From the NCBI RefSeq assembly GCF_021168555.1, contig NZ_JAJOZS010000017.1, positions 1 through 64,000 on the forward strand: a stretch of 64,000 nucleotides of DNA, written 5' to 3'. Position 1 is the first letter of the stretch; each line of letters opens with the position of its first letter. Shown piece after piece: positions 1-8,562 of this stretch. The notes under the pieces are model-generated. The model had not been told where the DNA came from, did no database searches, and saw nothing but the letters and a program-made list of their open reading frames with translations. This stretch comes from Stenotrophomonas sp. MMGLT7 (GTDB lineage Bacteria; Pseudomonadota; Gammaproteobacteria; Xanthomonadales; Xanthomonadaceae). The position numbers and the translations under genes were made by a program.

Positions 1-51
1 CGATGGGGCTTTACCGGGAAGGCCCCATCGCGACTGAAGTCGCTCCTACGG
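1..51. repeat. Dispersed palindromic repeat, cut by window start
   Basis: This is the right part of an imperfect inverted repeat ending in CGCGACTGAAGTCGCTCCTACGG. Fuller copies of the same family lie at about 9692-9789 and 38281-38392, where both arms and the TTACCGG-type centre are present. It is non-coding and lies downstream of pilU. Confidence 0.7.
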
Positions 52-103
52 CGCTCCCGTGTGCCCTGCACATGTGCGGGGCACAGGGGAGCCGAGGCCC
101 TGG

Positions 104-1234
104 CTAGCGCGCCTCGGCGACCTCCACCCCGTCCAGCCCCTGCGCCAGGGTGCGGGCATCGCCACCCTGGGAGAGCTTGATGCGCAGGCGCACCTCGTTC
201 TGCGAGTCGGCGTGGCGCAGGGCGTCGTCGTAGCTGATCTCGCCGGCCTGGTACAGCTCGAACAGGCTCTGGTCGAAGGTCTTCATGCCCAGGTTGGTGG
301 ATTCCTTCATCACCTCCTTGAGCTTGTGGATCTCGCCTTCGCGGATGTAGTCCTGGATCAGTGGCGTGCCCAGCAGGATCTCCAGCGCCACCCGGCGGCC
401 CTTGCCGTCCGGGGTCGGGATCAGCTGCTGGGCGATCACGCCCTTGAGGTTGAGCGACAGGTCCATCAGCAGCTGGCTGCGGCGGTCCTCGGGGAAGAAG
501 TTGATGATGCGGTCCATCGCCTGGTTGGCGTTGTTGGCGTGCAGCGTGCACAGCACCAGGTGGCCGGTCTCGGCGAAGGCGATGGCGTGGTCCATGCTCT
601 CGCGGGTGCGCACCTCGCCGATCATGATCACGTCCGGCGCCTGGCGCAGGGTGTTCTTGAGCGCGTTGTCCCAGCTGTCGGTGTCGATGCCGATTTCGCG
701 CTGGGTGATGATGCAGCCCTCGTGCTTGTGCACGAACTCGATCGGGTCCTCGATGGTGATGATGTGGCCGGTCGAGTTCTGGTTGCGATAGCCGATCATC
801 GCCGCCAGCGAGGTGGACTTGCCGGTGCCGGTGGCGCCGACGAACAGGATGATGCCGCGCCGGGTCATCGCCAGGGTCTTGACCACCGGCGGCAGGTTGA
901 GCTCCTCCACCGTGGGGATGCGCGTCTCGATCCGGCGCAGCACCATGCCGACCTGGCCACGCTGGTAGAAGCAGCTCACGCGGAAGCGCCCCACCCCGGC
1001 CAGGCCGATGGCGAAGTTGCACTCGTGGGTCTTCTCGAACTCCTCGCGCTGGGCCGGGGTCATCACGTTCAGCACCAGGTCGCGGCTCTGCTGCGGCGTC
1101 AGCGGCGACTGCGTGATCGGGCCGATCTTGCCGTGCACCTTCATCGCCGGCGGCATGCCCGCGGTGATGAACAGGTCCGACGCCTTCTGGTGCGCCATCA
1201 GCCGGAGGAAGGAGGTGAAGTCGATGGTGCTCAT
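104..1234 (-). CDS. pilU: Type IV pilus retraction ATPase PilU
   Basis: PilU is the PilT-like hexameric ATPase that assists retraction of type IV pili from the cytoplasmic side of the inner membrane. The 376-residue product has the PilT/GspE fold with Walker A GATGTGKST at residues 133-141, the Asp box IEDPIEFVH, and the Walker B region DVIMIGEVR followed by the His box GHLVLCTLH. The start at MSTIDF was chosen because AGGAG sits about 5 bases upstream and it matches usual PilU length; longer readings run through the upstream repeat. It lies 119 bp downstream of pilT on the same strand, the standard xanthomonad and pseudomonad order, with a dispersed repeat between the two genes. Confidence 0.95.
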   Translation of the reverse strand: MSTIDFTSFLRLMAHQKASDLFITAGMPPAMKVHGKIGPITQSPLTPQQSRDLVLNVMTPAQREEFEKTHECNFAIGLAGVGRFRVSCFYQRGQVGMVLRRIETRIPTVEELNLPPVVKTLAMTRRGIILFVGATGTGKSTSLAAMIGYRNQNSTGHIITIEDPIEFVHKHEGCIITQREIGIDTDSWDNALKNTLRQAPDVIMIGEVRTRESMDHAIAFAETGHLVLCTLHANNANQAMDRIINFFPEDRRSQLLMDLSLNLKGVIAQQLIPTPDGKGRRVALEILLGTPLIQDYIREGEIHKLKEVMKESTNLGMKTFDQSLFELYQAGEISYDDALRHADSQNEVRLRIKLSQGGDARTLAQGLDGVEVAEAR

Positions 1235-1253
1235 TTGTGGCTCCTGCGGAGCC

Positions 1254-1352
1254 GGGATGGGGGATTCGGGATTGGGGATTCGCAAGAGCAATCCACTTCC
1301 CGGGTCCCGCTTCCGGCTTTTACGAATCCCGAATACCCAATCCCCAATCCCA
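1254..1352. repeat. GGGATTCG-family inverted repeat between pilT and pilU
   Basis: The left arm (1254-1285) is made of tandem GGGATTGGGGATTCG units. The right arm (1321-1352) is the complementary CGAATCCCGAATACCCAATCCCC run. The pair can form a long hairpin in a pilTU transcript. Sister copies are at 4056-4140 and 13131-13224. Confidence 0.8.
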
Positions 1353-1353
1353 G

Positions 1354-2391
1354 CTACTCGAATATCCGCTTGTCCTTGGCGTACTCGCGTGCCTGGTGGC
1401 GGGTGATCAGGCTGCGCTTGACCAGGTCCTGGAGGTGCTGGTCGAGGGTCTGCATGCCGTACTGCTGGCCGGTCTGGATGGCCGAGTACATCTGCGCCAC
1501 CTTGTCCTCGCGGATCAGGTTGCGGATGGCCGGGGTGCCGACCATGATCTCCCATGCCGCGGTGCGGCCGCCGCCGACCTTCTTCAGCAGCGCCTGGCTG
1601 ATCACCGCACGCAGCGACTCGGACAGCATCGAGCGCACCATCGGCTTCTCGCCGGCCGGGAACACGTCGATGATGCGGTCGATGGTCTTGGCCGCCGAGC
1701 TGGTGTGCAGGGTGCCGAACACCAGGTGGCCGGTCTCGGCGGCGGTCAGCGCCAGGCGGATGGTCTCCAGGTCGCGCAGCTCGCCGACCAGGATGATGTC
1801 CGGGTCCTCGCGCAGCGCCGAGCGCAGCGCCTCGCTGAAGCCGTGGGTGTCGCGGTGCACCTCGCGCTGGTTGATCAGGCACTTCTGCGAGGTGTGGACG
1901 AACTCGATCGGGTCCTCGACGGTGAGGATGTGGCCGTACTCGTTCTTGTTGATGTGGTCGATCATCGCCGCCAGCGTGGTCGACTTGCCCGAGCCGGTCG
2001 GCCCGGTCACCAGGATCAGCCCCTGCGGCTGCTCGATCAGCTGGCGGAAGATCGGCGGGCAGCCCAGGTCCTCCAGCGTCAGCACCTCGGAGGGAATGGT
2101 GCGGAACACCGCGCCGGCGCCGCGGTTCTGGTTGAAGGCGTTGACGCGGAAGCGCGCCAGCGACGGGATCTCGAAGGAGAAGTCGACCTCGAGGAACTCC
2201 TCGTAGTCGCGCCGCTGCTTGTCGGACATGATGTCGTAGACCAGCGCATGCACCTGCTTGTGGTCCAGCGCCGGGATGTTGATGCGGCGCACGTCGCCGT
2301 CCACGCGGATCATCGGCGGCAGCCCCGCGGACAGGTGCAGGTCCGATGCCTTGTTCTTCACCGAGAACGCCAACAGTTCAGCGATATCCAT
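1354..2391 (-). CDS. pilT: Type IV pilus retraction motor PilT
   Basis: PilT is the main retraction ATPase for twitching motility, acting as a cytoplasmic hexamer at the pilus base. The 345-residue product begins MDIAELLAFSV, has Walker A GPTGSGKST at residues 130-138, the Asp box VEDPIEFVHTS, Walker B region PDIILVGELRD, and the His box GHLVFGTLHTSSA. The C-terminal AIRNLIRE segment is the conserved PilT signature needed for retraction in studied homologues. Length and start fit the family. It is the first gene of a pilT-pilU pair and is divergent from yggS, with an 87-bp gap likely holding both promoters. Confidence 0.97.
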   Translation of the reverse strand: MDIAELLAFSVKNKASDLHLSAGLPPMIRVDGDVRRINIPALDHKQVHALVYDIMSDKQRRDYEEFLEVDFSFEIPSLARFRVNAFNQNRGAGAVFRTIPSEVLTLEDLGCPPIFRQLIEQPQGLILVTGPTGSGKSTTLAAMIDHINKNEYGHILTVEDPIEFVHTSQKCLINQREVHRDTHGFSEALRSALREDPDIILVGELRDLETIRLALTAAETGHLVFGTLHTSSAAKTIDRIIDVFPAGEKPMVRSMLSESLRAVISQALLKKVGGGRTAAWEIMVGTPAIRNLIREDKVAQMYSAIQTGQQYGMQTLDQHLQDLVKRSLITRHQAREYAKDKRIFE

Positions 2392-2478
2392 GCGCTGCTT
2401 TTCCCCTGGGCTGCGACTGGAAGGATTTTTCCCCGGGCGGCAGTATAGCGGTCCTTGCCTGTGCTGGAACCCGACACC

Positions 2479-3156
2479 GTGCCGACTTCGCAACTCCAGG
2501 AAATCCGCCGGGAAATGGCCGAGGCGGCACGCGCCGCGGGACGTGCGCAGGCCGTGCTGCTGGCCGTGTCCAAGACCCAGCCGGCCAGCGCGGTGGCGGC
2601 CCTGGCCGCCCAGGGACAGCGTGCGTTCGGCGAGAACTACGTGCAGGAGGCGATGGCCAAGGCGGCCGAGCTGGAAGGCCTGGGGCTGGAGTGGCACCTG
2701 ATCGGCCACCTGCAGTCCAACAAGGCCGACATCGCCGCACGGCTGTTCGACTGGGTGCAGACCGTGGACCGGCCCAAGCTGGTCGAGCCGCTGGCGCGCC
2801 ACCGGCCCGACGGGCGGCCTCCGCTGAACGTGCTCATCCAGGTCAACATCGACGACGAGGCCAGCAAGCACGGCTGCGCGCCGGAGCAGGTCCCGGCACT
2901 GGCCGAGGCCGTCGCCGCGCAGCCGCGGCTGGCGCTGCGCGGGCTGATGGCGATCCCGGCGCCGTTCCCGGAGGCATCGCGGCGCCGCGAAGCGTTCCGG
3001 CGCATGCGCGCCCTGTTCGATACGCTGGCCACGCGCTACCCGCAGGCCGATACGCTGTCGATGGGCATGAGCGCGGATTTCGCCCAGGCCATCGCCGAAG
3101 GCGCGACCATGGTGCGGGTGGGCACGGCGCTGTTCGGCAGCCGGCCACCGCACTGA
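2479..3156 (+). CDS. yggS: YggS-family pyridoxal phosphate homeostasis protein
   Basis: YggS (PLPHP/PROSC family) binds PLP without known enzymatic activity and maintains B6 and amino-acid balance. The protein has the family pattern: LLAVSKTQP with the PLP lysine near the N terminus, RAFGENYVQEA, the EWHLIGHLQSNK signature, and the C-terminal LSMGMSADFAQAIAEG and VRVGTALFG phosphate-binding region. I chose GTG at 2479 because the product then starts MPTSQLQEIRR and is 225 residues, close to the family norm; TTG 2455 and GTG 2461 are in-frame alternatives and no start has a clear Shine-Dalgarno. TATAGC at 2444-2449 could be a -10 box. proC follows after 26 bp, the usual bacterial yggS-proC order. 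Confidence 0.93.
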   Translation: MPTSQLQEIRREMAEAARAAGRAQAVLLAVSKTQPASAVAALAAQGQRAFGENYVQEAMAKAAELEGLGLEWHLIGHLQSNKADIAARLFDWVQTVDRPKLVEPLARHRPDGRPPLNVLIQVNIDDEASKHGCAPEQVPALAEAVAAQPRLALRGLMAIPAPFPEASRRREAFRRMRALFDTLATRYPQADTLSMGMSADFAQAIAEGATMVRVGTALFGSRPPH

Positions 3157-3182
3157 ACCCTTCACCGACCTTGGACCCCGCC

Positions 3183-4031
3183 ATGTCTTCCGAACTTCCT
3201 TCCGACTCCCAGGGCCGCGGCACGGTCGCCTTCATCGGCGGCGGCAACATGGCACGCAGCCTGATCTCCGGTCTCATCGGCCGCGGCTTCACCGGCGCCG
3301 GCATCCGCGTGGCCGAGCCCAACGCCGGGCTGCGCCAGGCACTGGAACGCGAGTTCGCCGTGCACACCTTCGCCGACGCCGCCGAGGCCGTGCACGGCAG
3401 CAAGCTGTGGCTGTTCGCGGTCAAGCCGCAGGTGCTGCGCGGCGTGTGCGAATCGCTGCAGCTGCTGGCGCAGGCGCAGCACCCGCTGGTGGTGTCGATC
3501 GCCGCCGGCATCACCAGCGCGCAGCTGCAGCGCTGGCTCGGCGGCGGCCTGCCGGTGGTGCGCGCGATGCCGAACACGCCGGCGCTGCTGGGGGCCGGCG
3601 TGACCGGCCTGCATGCCAACGAGCAAGCCTCGGCGGTCCAGCGCGAACAGGCCGAGCGCCTGCTCGGCAGCGCCGGTGCCACGGTATGGATCGACGACGA
3701 GGCGCTGATGGACGCGGTGACCGCGGTGTCGGGCAGCGGCCCGGCCTACGTGTTCCTGCTGGCCGAGGCGATGGAGGCGGCCGGCATCGCCCAGGGCCTG
3801 CCTGCGCATGCCGCACGCACCCTGGTGGCGCAGACGCTGCGCGGCGCGGCGCGCATGCTGACCGAGTCGGACGAGGCGCCGTCCGAGCTGCGTCGCCGCG
3901 TGACCTCGCCCAACGGCACCACCCAGGCGGCGATCGAGACGTTCCAGGCCGGCGGCTTCGAACGGCTGGTGGCCGCGGCGGTGGCTGCCGCCGCCAGGCG
4001 CGGTGCCGAGCTTTCGGCCGCGAACGATTGA
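3183..4031 (+). CDS. proC: Pyrroline-5-carboxylate reductase
   Basis: ProC catalyses the last step of proline synthesis, NAD(P)H reduction of 1-pyrroline-5-carboxylate, in the cytosol. The 282-residue product has the N-terminal Rossmann motif VAFIGGGNMARSLI, then VKPQV, VRAMPNTPALLGAG, and the C-terminal family signature beginning AVSGSGPAYVF with the helical PSELRRRVTSPNGTT region. It sits 26 bp downstream of yggS and is probably co-transcribed. A GC-rich hairpin without a T-tract (4036-4055) follows the stop, then a dispersed repeat. Confidence 0.97.
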   Translation: MSSELPSDSQGRGTVAFIGGGNMARSLISGLIGRGFTGAGIRVAEPNAGLRQALEREFAVHTFADAAEAVHGSKLWLFAVKPQVLRGVCESLQLLAQAQHPLVVSIAAGITSAQLQRWLGGGLPVVRAMPNTPALLGAGVTGLHANEQASAVQREQAERLLGSAGATVWIDDEALMDAVTAVSGSGPAYVFLLAEAMEAAGIAQGLPAHAARTLVAQTLRGAARMLTESDEAPSELRRRVTSPNGTTQAAIETFQAGGFERLVAAAVAAAARRGAELSAAND

Positions 4032-4055
4032 GTGGGCCGCCCCCCTGGGGGCGGC

Positions 4056-4140
4056 GGGATTCGGCATTCGGGATTGGGAATTGGTCGAAGCAAAAGCGCC
4101 TTTGCGAATCCCGAATCCCAAATCCCGAATCCCCAATCCC
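4056..4140. repeat. GGGATTCG-family inverted repeat
   Basis: The left arm is GGGATTCGGCATTCGGGATTGGG and the right arm (about 4104-4140) is GCGAATCCCGAATCCC repeated. It belongs to the family seen at 1254-1352 and 13131-13224. It lies between proC and an MFS gene and ends 22 bp before the latter's start. Confidence 0.8.
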
Positions 4141-4162
4141 AACACCTGCAACAATCGTCGCC

Positions 4163-5512
4163 GTGGATATCCCCCTCCCCCTGCCCTCGCTGCTGTCGCC
4201 GCGCTACCGCGCCGCCACGCTGGGCATGGTGGCGCTGATCTCGCTGATCGCCTTCGAATCGCTGGCGGTGGCCGCCGCCATGCCGACGGTGGCGCGCGAA
4301 CTCGACGGCCTGCGGCTGTACGCGCTTGCCTTCGGCGGCACCCTGGCCACCAGCGTGGTCGGCATGACCGCGGCCGGCAGCTGGAGCGACGTCCACGGCC
4401 CGGCGCGGCCGCTGTGGTGCGGGCTGGCGGTGTTCGTCGCCGGACTGCTGCTGGCCGGGTTCGCCACGACGATGCCCATGCTGGTCGCCGGCCGCATGCT
4501 GCAGGGGCTGGGCGCGGGCGCCATGGCGGTGGCGCTGTACGTGGTGGTCGGGCGGCTGTATCCGGAAGCGCTGCGGCCACGCATCTTCGCCGCGTTCTCC
4601 GCCGGCTGGGTGGTGCCCTCGCTGGTCGGCCCGGCGCTGAGCGGGTTGATCGTCGAACACATCGGCTGGCGCTGGGTGTTCCTGCTGGTGCCGATGCTGG
4701 CCCTGCCCTCGATGCTGTTGCTGCAGCCGGCGCTGCGCACCCTGCCGCCGGCGCCGGCCGGACGCGCCTCGGCCGCCCGCATCGGCTGGGCCGGCGGTGC
4801 CGCCGCCGGCGTCTGCCTGCTGTACCTGGCCGGGCAGCTGCACGGCCTGAACACGCTGGCCGCGGCGCTGCCGGCCGTGGTGCTGCTGGGCACCTGCAGC
4901 TGGCGCCTGCTGCCGCGCGGCACGCTGCGCCTGGCGCGCGGCCTGCCCAGCGTGATCGCCCTGCGCGGCATCGCCACCGCGGCGTTCTTCGGCACCGAGG
5001 CGTTCATCCCGCTGCTGCTCTCGCGCGAGCGCGGGCTGGCCCCGGCGCTGGCCGGCGCCGCCCTGAGCCTGGGCGCGCTGGGATGGTTCAGCGGCTCCTG
5101 GTACCAGGGCCACAACCGCCACGGCTGGCACCGCTCCAGTCTGCTGCTGGCCGGCACCTCGCTGCTGGCGGGCGGCATCGTTCTGAGTACCGCCGCGGTC
5201 TGGCCGGCGGTGCCGACGTGGCTGGCGATCGCGGGCTGGACGCTCAGCGGCCTGGGCATGGGGCTGGTGTATCCCAGCCTGTCGATCCTGACGCTGTCGC
5301 TGTCGCCACCGCACGAGCAGGGCCTGAACACCTCGGCACTGCAGCTGTGCGAGGCGATCGCGGTGGCCACGGCGCTGGCGATCGGCGGCTCGCTGTTCGC
5401 CGCGCTGCTCGCGCGTTCGACCGCGGGCGCCTACCTGGCCAACTTCGCGCTGGCCTGGCTGATGGCGCTGCTGGCGATCGCGGTGGCGCGGCGCACCGGA
5501 ACCGGCGGCTAG
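4163..5512 (+). CDS. MFS transporter, unknown substrate
   Basis: This is a 449-residue polytopic inner-membrane protein with long hydrophobic segments throughout. The N-terminal half carries the MFS motif A region (GSWSDVHGPARPLW) and the motif C-like stretch WVVPSLVGPALSGL, and a second set of helices follows a short central loop around residue 200. These features support a drug or metabolite exporter of the major facilitator superfamily, but the substrate cannot be read from sequence. GTG 4163 gives VDIPLPLPSLLSPRYRAATLG; no earlier credible start exists in frame because the repeat lies directly upstream. It converges on the NIF3-like gene. Confidence 0.88.
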   Translation: MDIPLPLPSLLSPRYRAATLGMVALISLIAFESLAVAAAMPTVARELDGLRLYALAFGGTLATSVVGMTAAGSWSDVHGPARPLWCGLAVFVAGLLLAGFATTMPMLVAGRMLQGLGAGAMAVALYVVVGRLYPEALRPRIFAAFSAGWVVPSLVGPALSGLIVEHIGWRWVFLLVPMLALPSMLLLQPALRTLPPAPAGRASAARIGWAGGAAAGVCLLYLAGQLHGLNTLAAALPAVVLLGTCSWRLLPRGTLRLARGLPSVIALRGIATAAFFGTEAFIPLLLSRERGLAPALAGAALSLGALGWFSGSWYQGHNRHGWHRSSLLLAGTSLLAGGIVLSTAAVWPAVPTWLAIAGWTLSGLGMGLVYPSLSILTLSLSPPHEQGLNTSALQLCEAIAVATALAIGGSLFAALLARSTAGAYLANFALAWLMALLAIAVARRTGTGG

Positions 5513-5539
5513 GAACCCGTTCAAGATCTCCCGGCAGGA

Positions 5540-5555
5540 CGTAGGAGCTCCTACG
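5540..5555. repeat. Perfect 16-bp palindrome between convergent genes
   Basis: CGTAGGAGCTCCTACG is a perfect palindrome made of the GTAGGAGC core of the GGAGCGACTTCAGTCGC repeat family. It lies between convergent genes (stops at 5512 and 5638) and may be a decayed repeat or a bidirectional stem. There is no T-tract. Confidence 0.5.
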
Positions 5556-5637
5556 GGTGGCTCTCGCTGCTTGCCATTGCCGAGCCACGGTGGCCGACCG
5601 GCATCTGCCGCCTCCATCCCGGGATTGTGAACAGGCT

Positions 5638-5982
5638 CTAGGGCACCGGGAACAATGCCTCGTCGACGAACACCGCCGGCACCTCCCACGGGTGGTGGGC
5701 GTGGATGCCCTGCTCGATCATCCGCTGCAGCAGCTGCCGGTCGCGGGCGATGGCGAACTCCAGGCGCACGCTGGGCGCGCGGGCGACCTCGCCGATGCGG
5801 CCCAGCGCCGGATCGGCGCCGGCCAGCGGGCGGAACTGCTCCTCGCCCGGCGCGGCGGTCCACATCACCTGGTCGTAGTGGCCGGCACCGAGCGGATCGA
5901 CGGCGAGGATGCCGCGCTTGAGCCGCTCCAGGTGCTCGGGCGGGACGAACACGGTGATGCGGTAGACCGGTTCCAGCCGCAT
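5638..5982 (-). CDS. NIF3/YqfO-like domain protein
   Basis: The 114-residue protein starts MRLEPVYRITVFVPPEHLERLKRGI and contains GAGHYDQVMWTAAPGEEQFRPLAGA followed by ARAPSVRLEFAIARD. This resembles the CutA/PII-like small domain of the NIF3 (YqfO) superfamily that exists alone in many Proteobacteria. No enzymatic role is established. The final PVP and the HHPWEVPAV motif match that stand-alone group. It starts 3 bp after pdxH stops, so the two are very likely one operon. Confidence 0.75.
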   Translation of the reverse strand: MRLEPVYRITVFVPPEHLERLKRGILAVDPLGAGHYDQVMWTAAPGEEQFRPLAGADPALGRIGEVARAPSVRLEFAIARDRQLLQRMIEQGIHAHHPWEVPAVFVDEALFPVP

Positions 5983-5985
5983 GGC

Positions 5986-6597
5986 TCAGGGGAACAGCAT
6001 GCGCTTGGACCACGTGCCGGCGGCGTCGCGCTCGTAGCGCCAGCGCTCGTGCAGGCGGAAACCGGCGCCGTACCAGAACTCGATGCGCGCCGGCACCACG
6101 CAGAAACCGCCCCAGCCCTCCGGACGCGGCACCTCGCGACCTTCGAAGTTGGCCTCGACCTTGGCCAGGCGTTGCTCGAACTCCTCGCGCGAGGGCAGCG
6201 TCTGCGACTGCGCCGAGGCCCAGGCACCGATCTGGCTCATGCGCGGGCGCGAGGCGAAGTAGGCGTCGGCCTCGGCGGCAGGCACGCGCTGCACCTCGCC
6301 CTCGACGCGTACCTGGATGCCGGCCTCGCGCAGCCGCCGCCACAGGAACAGCAGCGCCGCCTGCGGATTGAGCTGCAGGTCGCGGCCCTTGGGGCTCTCC
6401 ACATGGCTGTAGAACACGAAGCCGCGCGGGTCGAACGCCTTCAGCAGCACCGTGCGCACCGAGGGCCGGCCATCCGGGGTGGCGGTGGCGAGCGCCATCG
6501 CGTTGGGTTCGACCTCGTCGCTGGCCTTGGCCTCCTCGTACAGGCTGGCGAAGGTGGACAGGGCTTCGGCGTACAGATCGGCAGCGGTTTCGGTCAT
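5986..6597 (-). CDS. pdxH: Pyridoxamine/pyridoxine 5'-phosphate oxidase
   Basis: PdxH is the FMN-dependent oxidase that makes pyridoxal 5'-phosphate from PNP or PMP. The 203-residue product has the FMN-binding split-barrel region [25 protein letters not shown], the [16 protein letters not shown] segment, and the C-terminal signature beginning [17 protein letters not shown] and ending in WSKRMLFP. Length is close to the usual ~200-218 residues. It leads a two-gene minus-strand unit with the NIF3-like gene and is divergent from the kinase at 6641. With yggS about 3 kb away, this is the second vitamin B6 gene in the region. Confidence 0.96.
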   Translation of the reverse strand: MTETAADLYAEALSTFASLYEEAKASDEVEPNAMALATATPDGRPSVRTVLLKAFDPRGFVFYSHVESPKGRDLQLNPQAALLFLWRRLREAGIQVRVEGEVQRVPAAEADAYFASRPRMSQIGAWASAQSQTLPSREEFEQRLAKVEANFEGREVPRPEGWGGFCVVPARIEFWYGAGFRLHERWRYERDAAGTWSKRMLFP

Positions 6598-6640
6598 GGC
6601 AGGCGCCTGGAACGGGAGGGCATTACCCTATTGTGGCCAT

Positions 6641-7465
6641 ATGAACCGCGGTGCGCACATGAACCCGAGCAAAGGTTTCCCCGACACGCTGGTGCAGGCG
6701 GCGCTGGACGACGCGCTGTCCGCCGGCAGCCGCCTGCCGTTGCTGGCGATCACCGGCCTGCAGGGCAGCGGCAAGTCCACCCTGGCCGCGCAGGTGGTGG
6801 AAGCGGCCGCCCGGCGCGGGCTGCGGGCGGCCACGCTGTCGATCGACGACGTCTACCTCACCCGCGCCGAGCGCCGCGAACTGGCGCACAGGCGCCATCC
6901 GCTGCTGGAGACGCGCGGCCCTCCCGGCAGCCACGACCTGGCGCTGGCGCTGCGCACGCTCGACGCGCTGGCCGCGGGCGAGCCGACCCTGCTGCCGCGC
7001 TTCGACAAGCTGTCCGACGACCGCCACCGCCCCGACCGCTGGACCCGCGTCGACCATCCGCTGGACCTGGTGGTGGTGGAGGGCTGGTTCCTCGGTACGC
7101 CGCCGGAAAGCGAGGCCGCGCTGCTCACGCCGATCAACACGCTCGAGCGCGACGAGGACGCCGACGGCCGCTGGCGCCGCGCGGTCAACGAGTCGCTCGG
7201 CCGCGACTACCCGGCGCTGTGGCAGCGCTTCGACCGGCTGTGGTACCTGCAGGCGCCCGGCTTCGAGATCGTGCCCGAATGGCGCTGGCAGCAGGAACAG
7301 GCGCTGCAGGCGGCGGAGCCGGGCAGGAAGGGGATGACGCGCGAGCAGGTGGAGCGCTTCGTGCAGTTCTACGAGCGCGTCAGCCGGCAGGCCATGCGCA
7401 CCCTGCCCGGCATCGCCGACCGCACCGTGCAGCTGGACGAGCAGCGCACGGCGCAGCCGGATTAG
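6641..7465 (+). CDS. P-loop kinase of the glycerate-kinase/uridine-kinase-like family
   Basis: The 274-residue cytosolic protein has Walker A GLQGSGKST near residue 44, the switch SIDDVYLTRAERRELA, and a Walker B-like LDLVVVEGWFLGTPP. This arrangement matches the D-glycerate 3-kinase/YggC-type P-loop kinases found in plants, yeast and Proteobacteria; D-glycerate is the best guess for substrate but not proven. ATG 6641 is used; MNPSKGF at 6659 is an in-frame alternative. It is divergent from pdxH with a 43-bp gap. A long dispersed repeat follows. Confidence 0.8.
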   Translation: MNRGAHMNPSKGFPDTLVQAALDDALSAGSRLPLLAITGLQGSGKSTLAAQVVEAAARRGLRAATLSIDDVYLTRAERRELAHRRHPLLETRGPPGSHDLALALRTLDALAAGEPTLLPRFDKLSDDRHRPDRWTRVDHPLDLVVVEGWFLGTPPESEAALLTPINTLERDEDADGRWRRAVNESLGRDYPALWQRFDRLWYLQAPGFEIVPEWRWQQEQALQAAEPGRKGMTREQVERFVQFYERVSRQAMRTLPGIADRTVQLDEQRTAQPD

Positions 7466-7536
7466 GGCGCTGCCTGCCGCAAGTGCCGGCAGCGCCATCG
7501 CCCGCGCGCAGTCGGCTCTTCAAGTACCGGCAAGCT

Positions 7537-7665
7537 CCCTTCTCCCGCTTGCGGGGGAAGGTGCCCGAAGGGCGGATGGGGGCTGTTCGGAGCATGGGAA
7601 AGCAAAAGGCGAAAGCACCCCCATCCGGCGCTGCGCGCCACCTTCCCCCGCAAGCGGGAGAAGGG
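7537..7665. repeat. 25-bp-armed inverted repeat (CTTCTCCCGC family)
   Basis: The left arm at 7537-7561 and the right arm at 7641-7665 are exact reverse complements over 25 bp (arm core CTTCTCCCGCTTGCGGGGG). A 79-bp centre holds a second complementary pair around GCCCGAAGGGCGGATGGGGG. It lies between the kinase and dodecin, which converge. A degenerate relative is at 44700-44745. Confidence 0.85.
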
Positions 7666-7717
7666 AACTGCGGCGCCGGGGCTTGCAATGAAGAGACAAG
7701 GCTTCGCGGTGCGCCGG

Positions 7718-7921
7718 CTACTCCACCACGAAGGTGATGCGCAGGTTGACCCGCCACTCGCTGATCTCCCCGCCCGGATCGGTCACTACCTTGATCTCGT
7801 TGACCCACGCGCCCTGGATGTTCTTCACCGTCTCGGCGGTCTTGGCAAGCCCGGCCTTGACCGCATCCTCCACGCTGGTAGGGGACGACGCGTTGACCTC
7901 GATGATTTTTGCAACGGACAT
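7718..7921 (-). CDS. Dodecin family flavin-binding protein
   Basis: Dodecins are small dodecameric proteins that store or buffer flavins (FMN, riboflavin or lumichrome) in the cytosol. The 67-residue product reads [20 protein letters not shown] and continues with the [12 protein letters not shown] segment, where the Trp is the flavin-stacking residue, then [13 protein letters not shown]. Full length, a single domain, and a close match to bacterial dodecins. It is transcribed alone, convergent with the kinase and divergent from aroK. Confidence 0.93.
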   Translation of the reverse strand: MSVAKIIEVNASSPTSVEDAVKAGLAKTAETVKNIQGAWVNEIKVVTDPGGEISEWRVNLRITFVVE

Positions 7922-8019
7922 GGCTGCCTGCTCCCTCTGCGATCCCGGCCGTTCACCGGTGTTCGCACGCTACCGGCGCCGGTGTTAAGGGACCGGGACG
8001 AGGTGCTAGCATCTGCGCG

Positions 8020-8562
8020 ATGAATCCCGCCCCGAACCTCGTGCTGGTTGGCCCGATGGGTGCCGGCAAGAGCAGCATCGGCCGGCGCCTGGCCGAGCGT
8101 TTCGGCCTGGAATTCGTCGATGCCGACCAGGCCATCGTCGAGCGCGCCGGCGCCAGCATCAACACGATCTTCGAGCACTCCGGCGAAGCCGGCTTCCGCG
8201 AGCACGAGCGCACGGTACTGCAGGAACTGCTGCAGGGCCGCGGCCGGCTGATCTCCACCGGCGGCGGCGCGGTCCTGCACCACGACAACCGCCGCCACAT
8301 CCGCGAGCGCAGCTTCGCGGTGTACCTGCGCGTGGGCGTGGAATCGCAGCTGCAGCGCCTGCAGCGCGACCGCAGCCGCCCGCTGCTGCAGCGCGGCGAC
8401 CGCGTCCAGATCCTGCACGAACTCACCCGCCAGCGCGAACCGCTGTACCGCGAAGTGGCGGACCTGGAAATAGACACCGACCACCTTTCGCCCAGCGAAG
8501 CCACCGCGCGCCTGGCGCTGCAACTGGCGGCAACCTGGCAATCAACGGAATACAGCCAATGA
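8020..8562 (+). CDS. aroK: Shikimate kinase
   Basis: AroK phosphorylates shikimate in the chorismate pathway. The 180-residue product has the P-loop [17 protein letters not shown] at its N terminus, the shikimate-binding [13 protein letters not shown] and FREHER segments, the STGGGAV motif, and the lid region around DRSRPLL. The last four bases overlap the aroB start (ATGA at 8559), so the genes are translationally coupled. Upstream lie the divergent dodecin gene and a 98-bp gap. Confidence 0.96.
   Translation: MNPAPNLVLVGPMGAGKSSIGRRLAERFGLEFVDADQAIVERAGASINTIFEHSGEAGFREHERTVLQELLQGRGRLISTGGGAVLHHDNRRHIRERSFAVYLRVGVESQLQRLQRDRSRPLLQRGDRVQILHELTRQREPLYREVADLEIDTDHLSPSEATARLALQLAATWQSTEYSQ

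Noticed and set aside
7537-7665. CRISPR array or small RNA at the long inverted repeat
   Set aside because: There is one pair of inverted arms, not regularly spaced direct repeats, and no cas genes; it belongs to a dispersed palindrome family.
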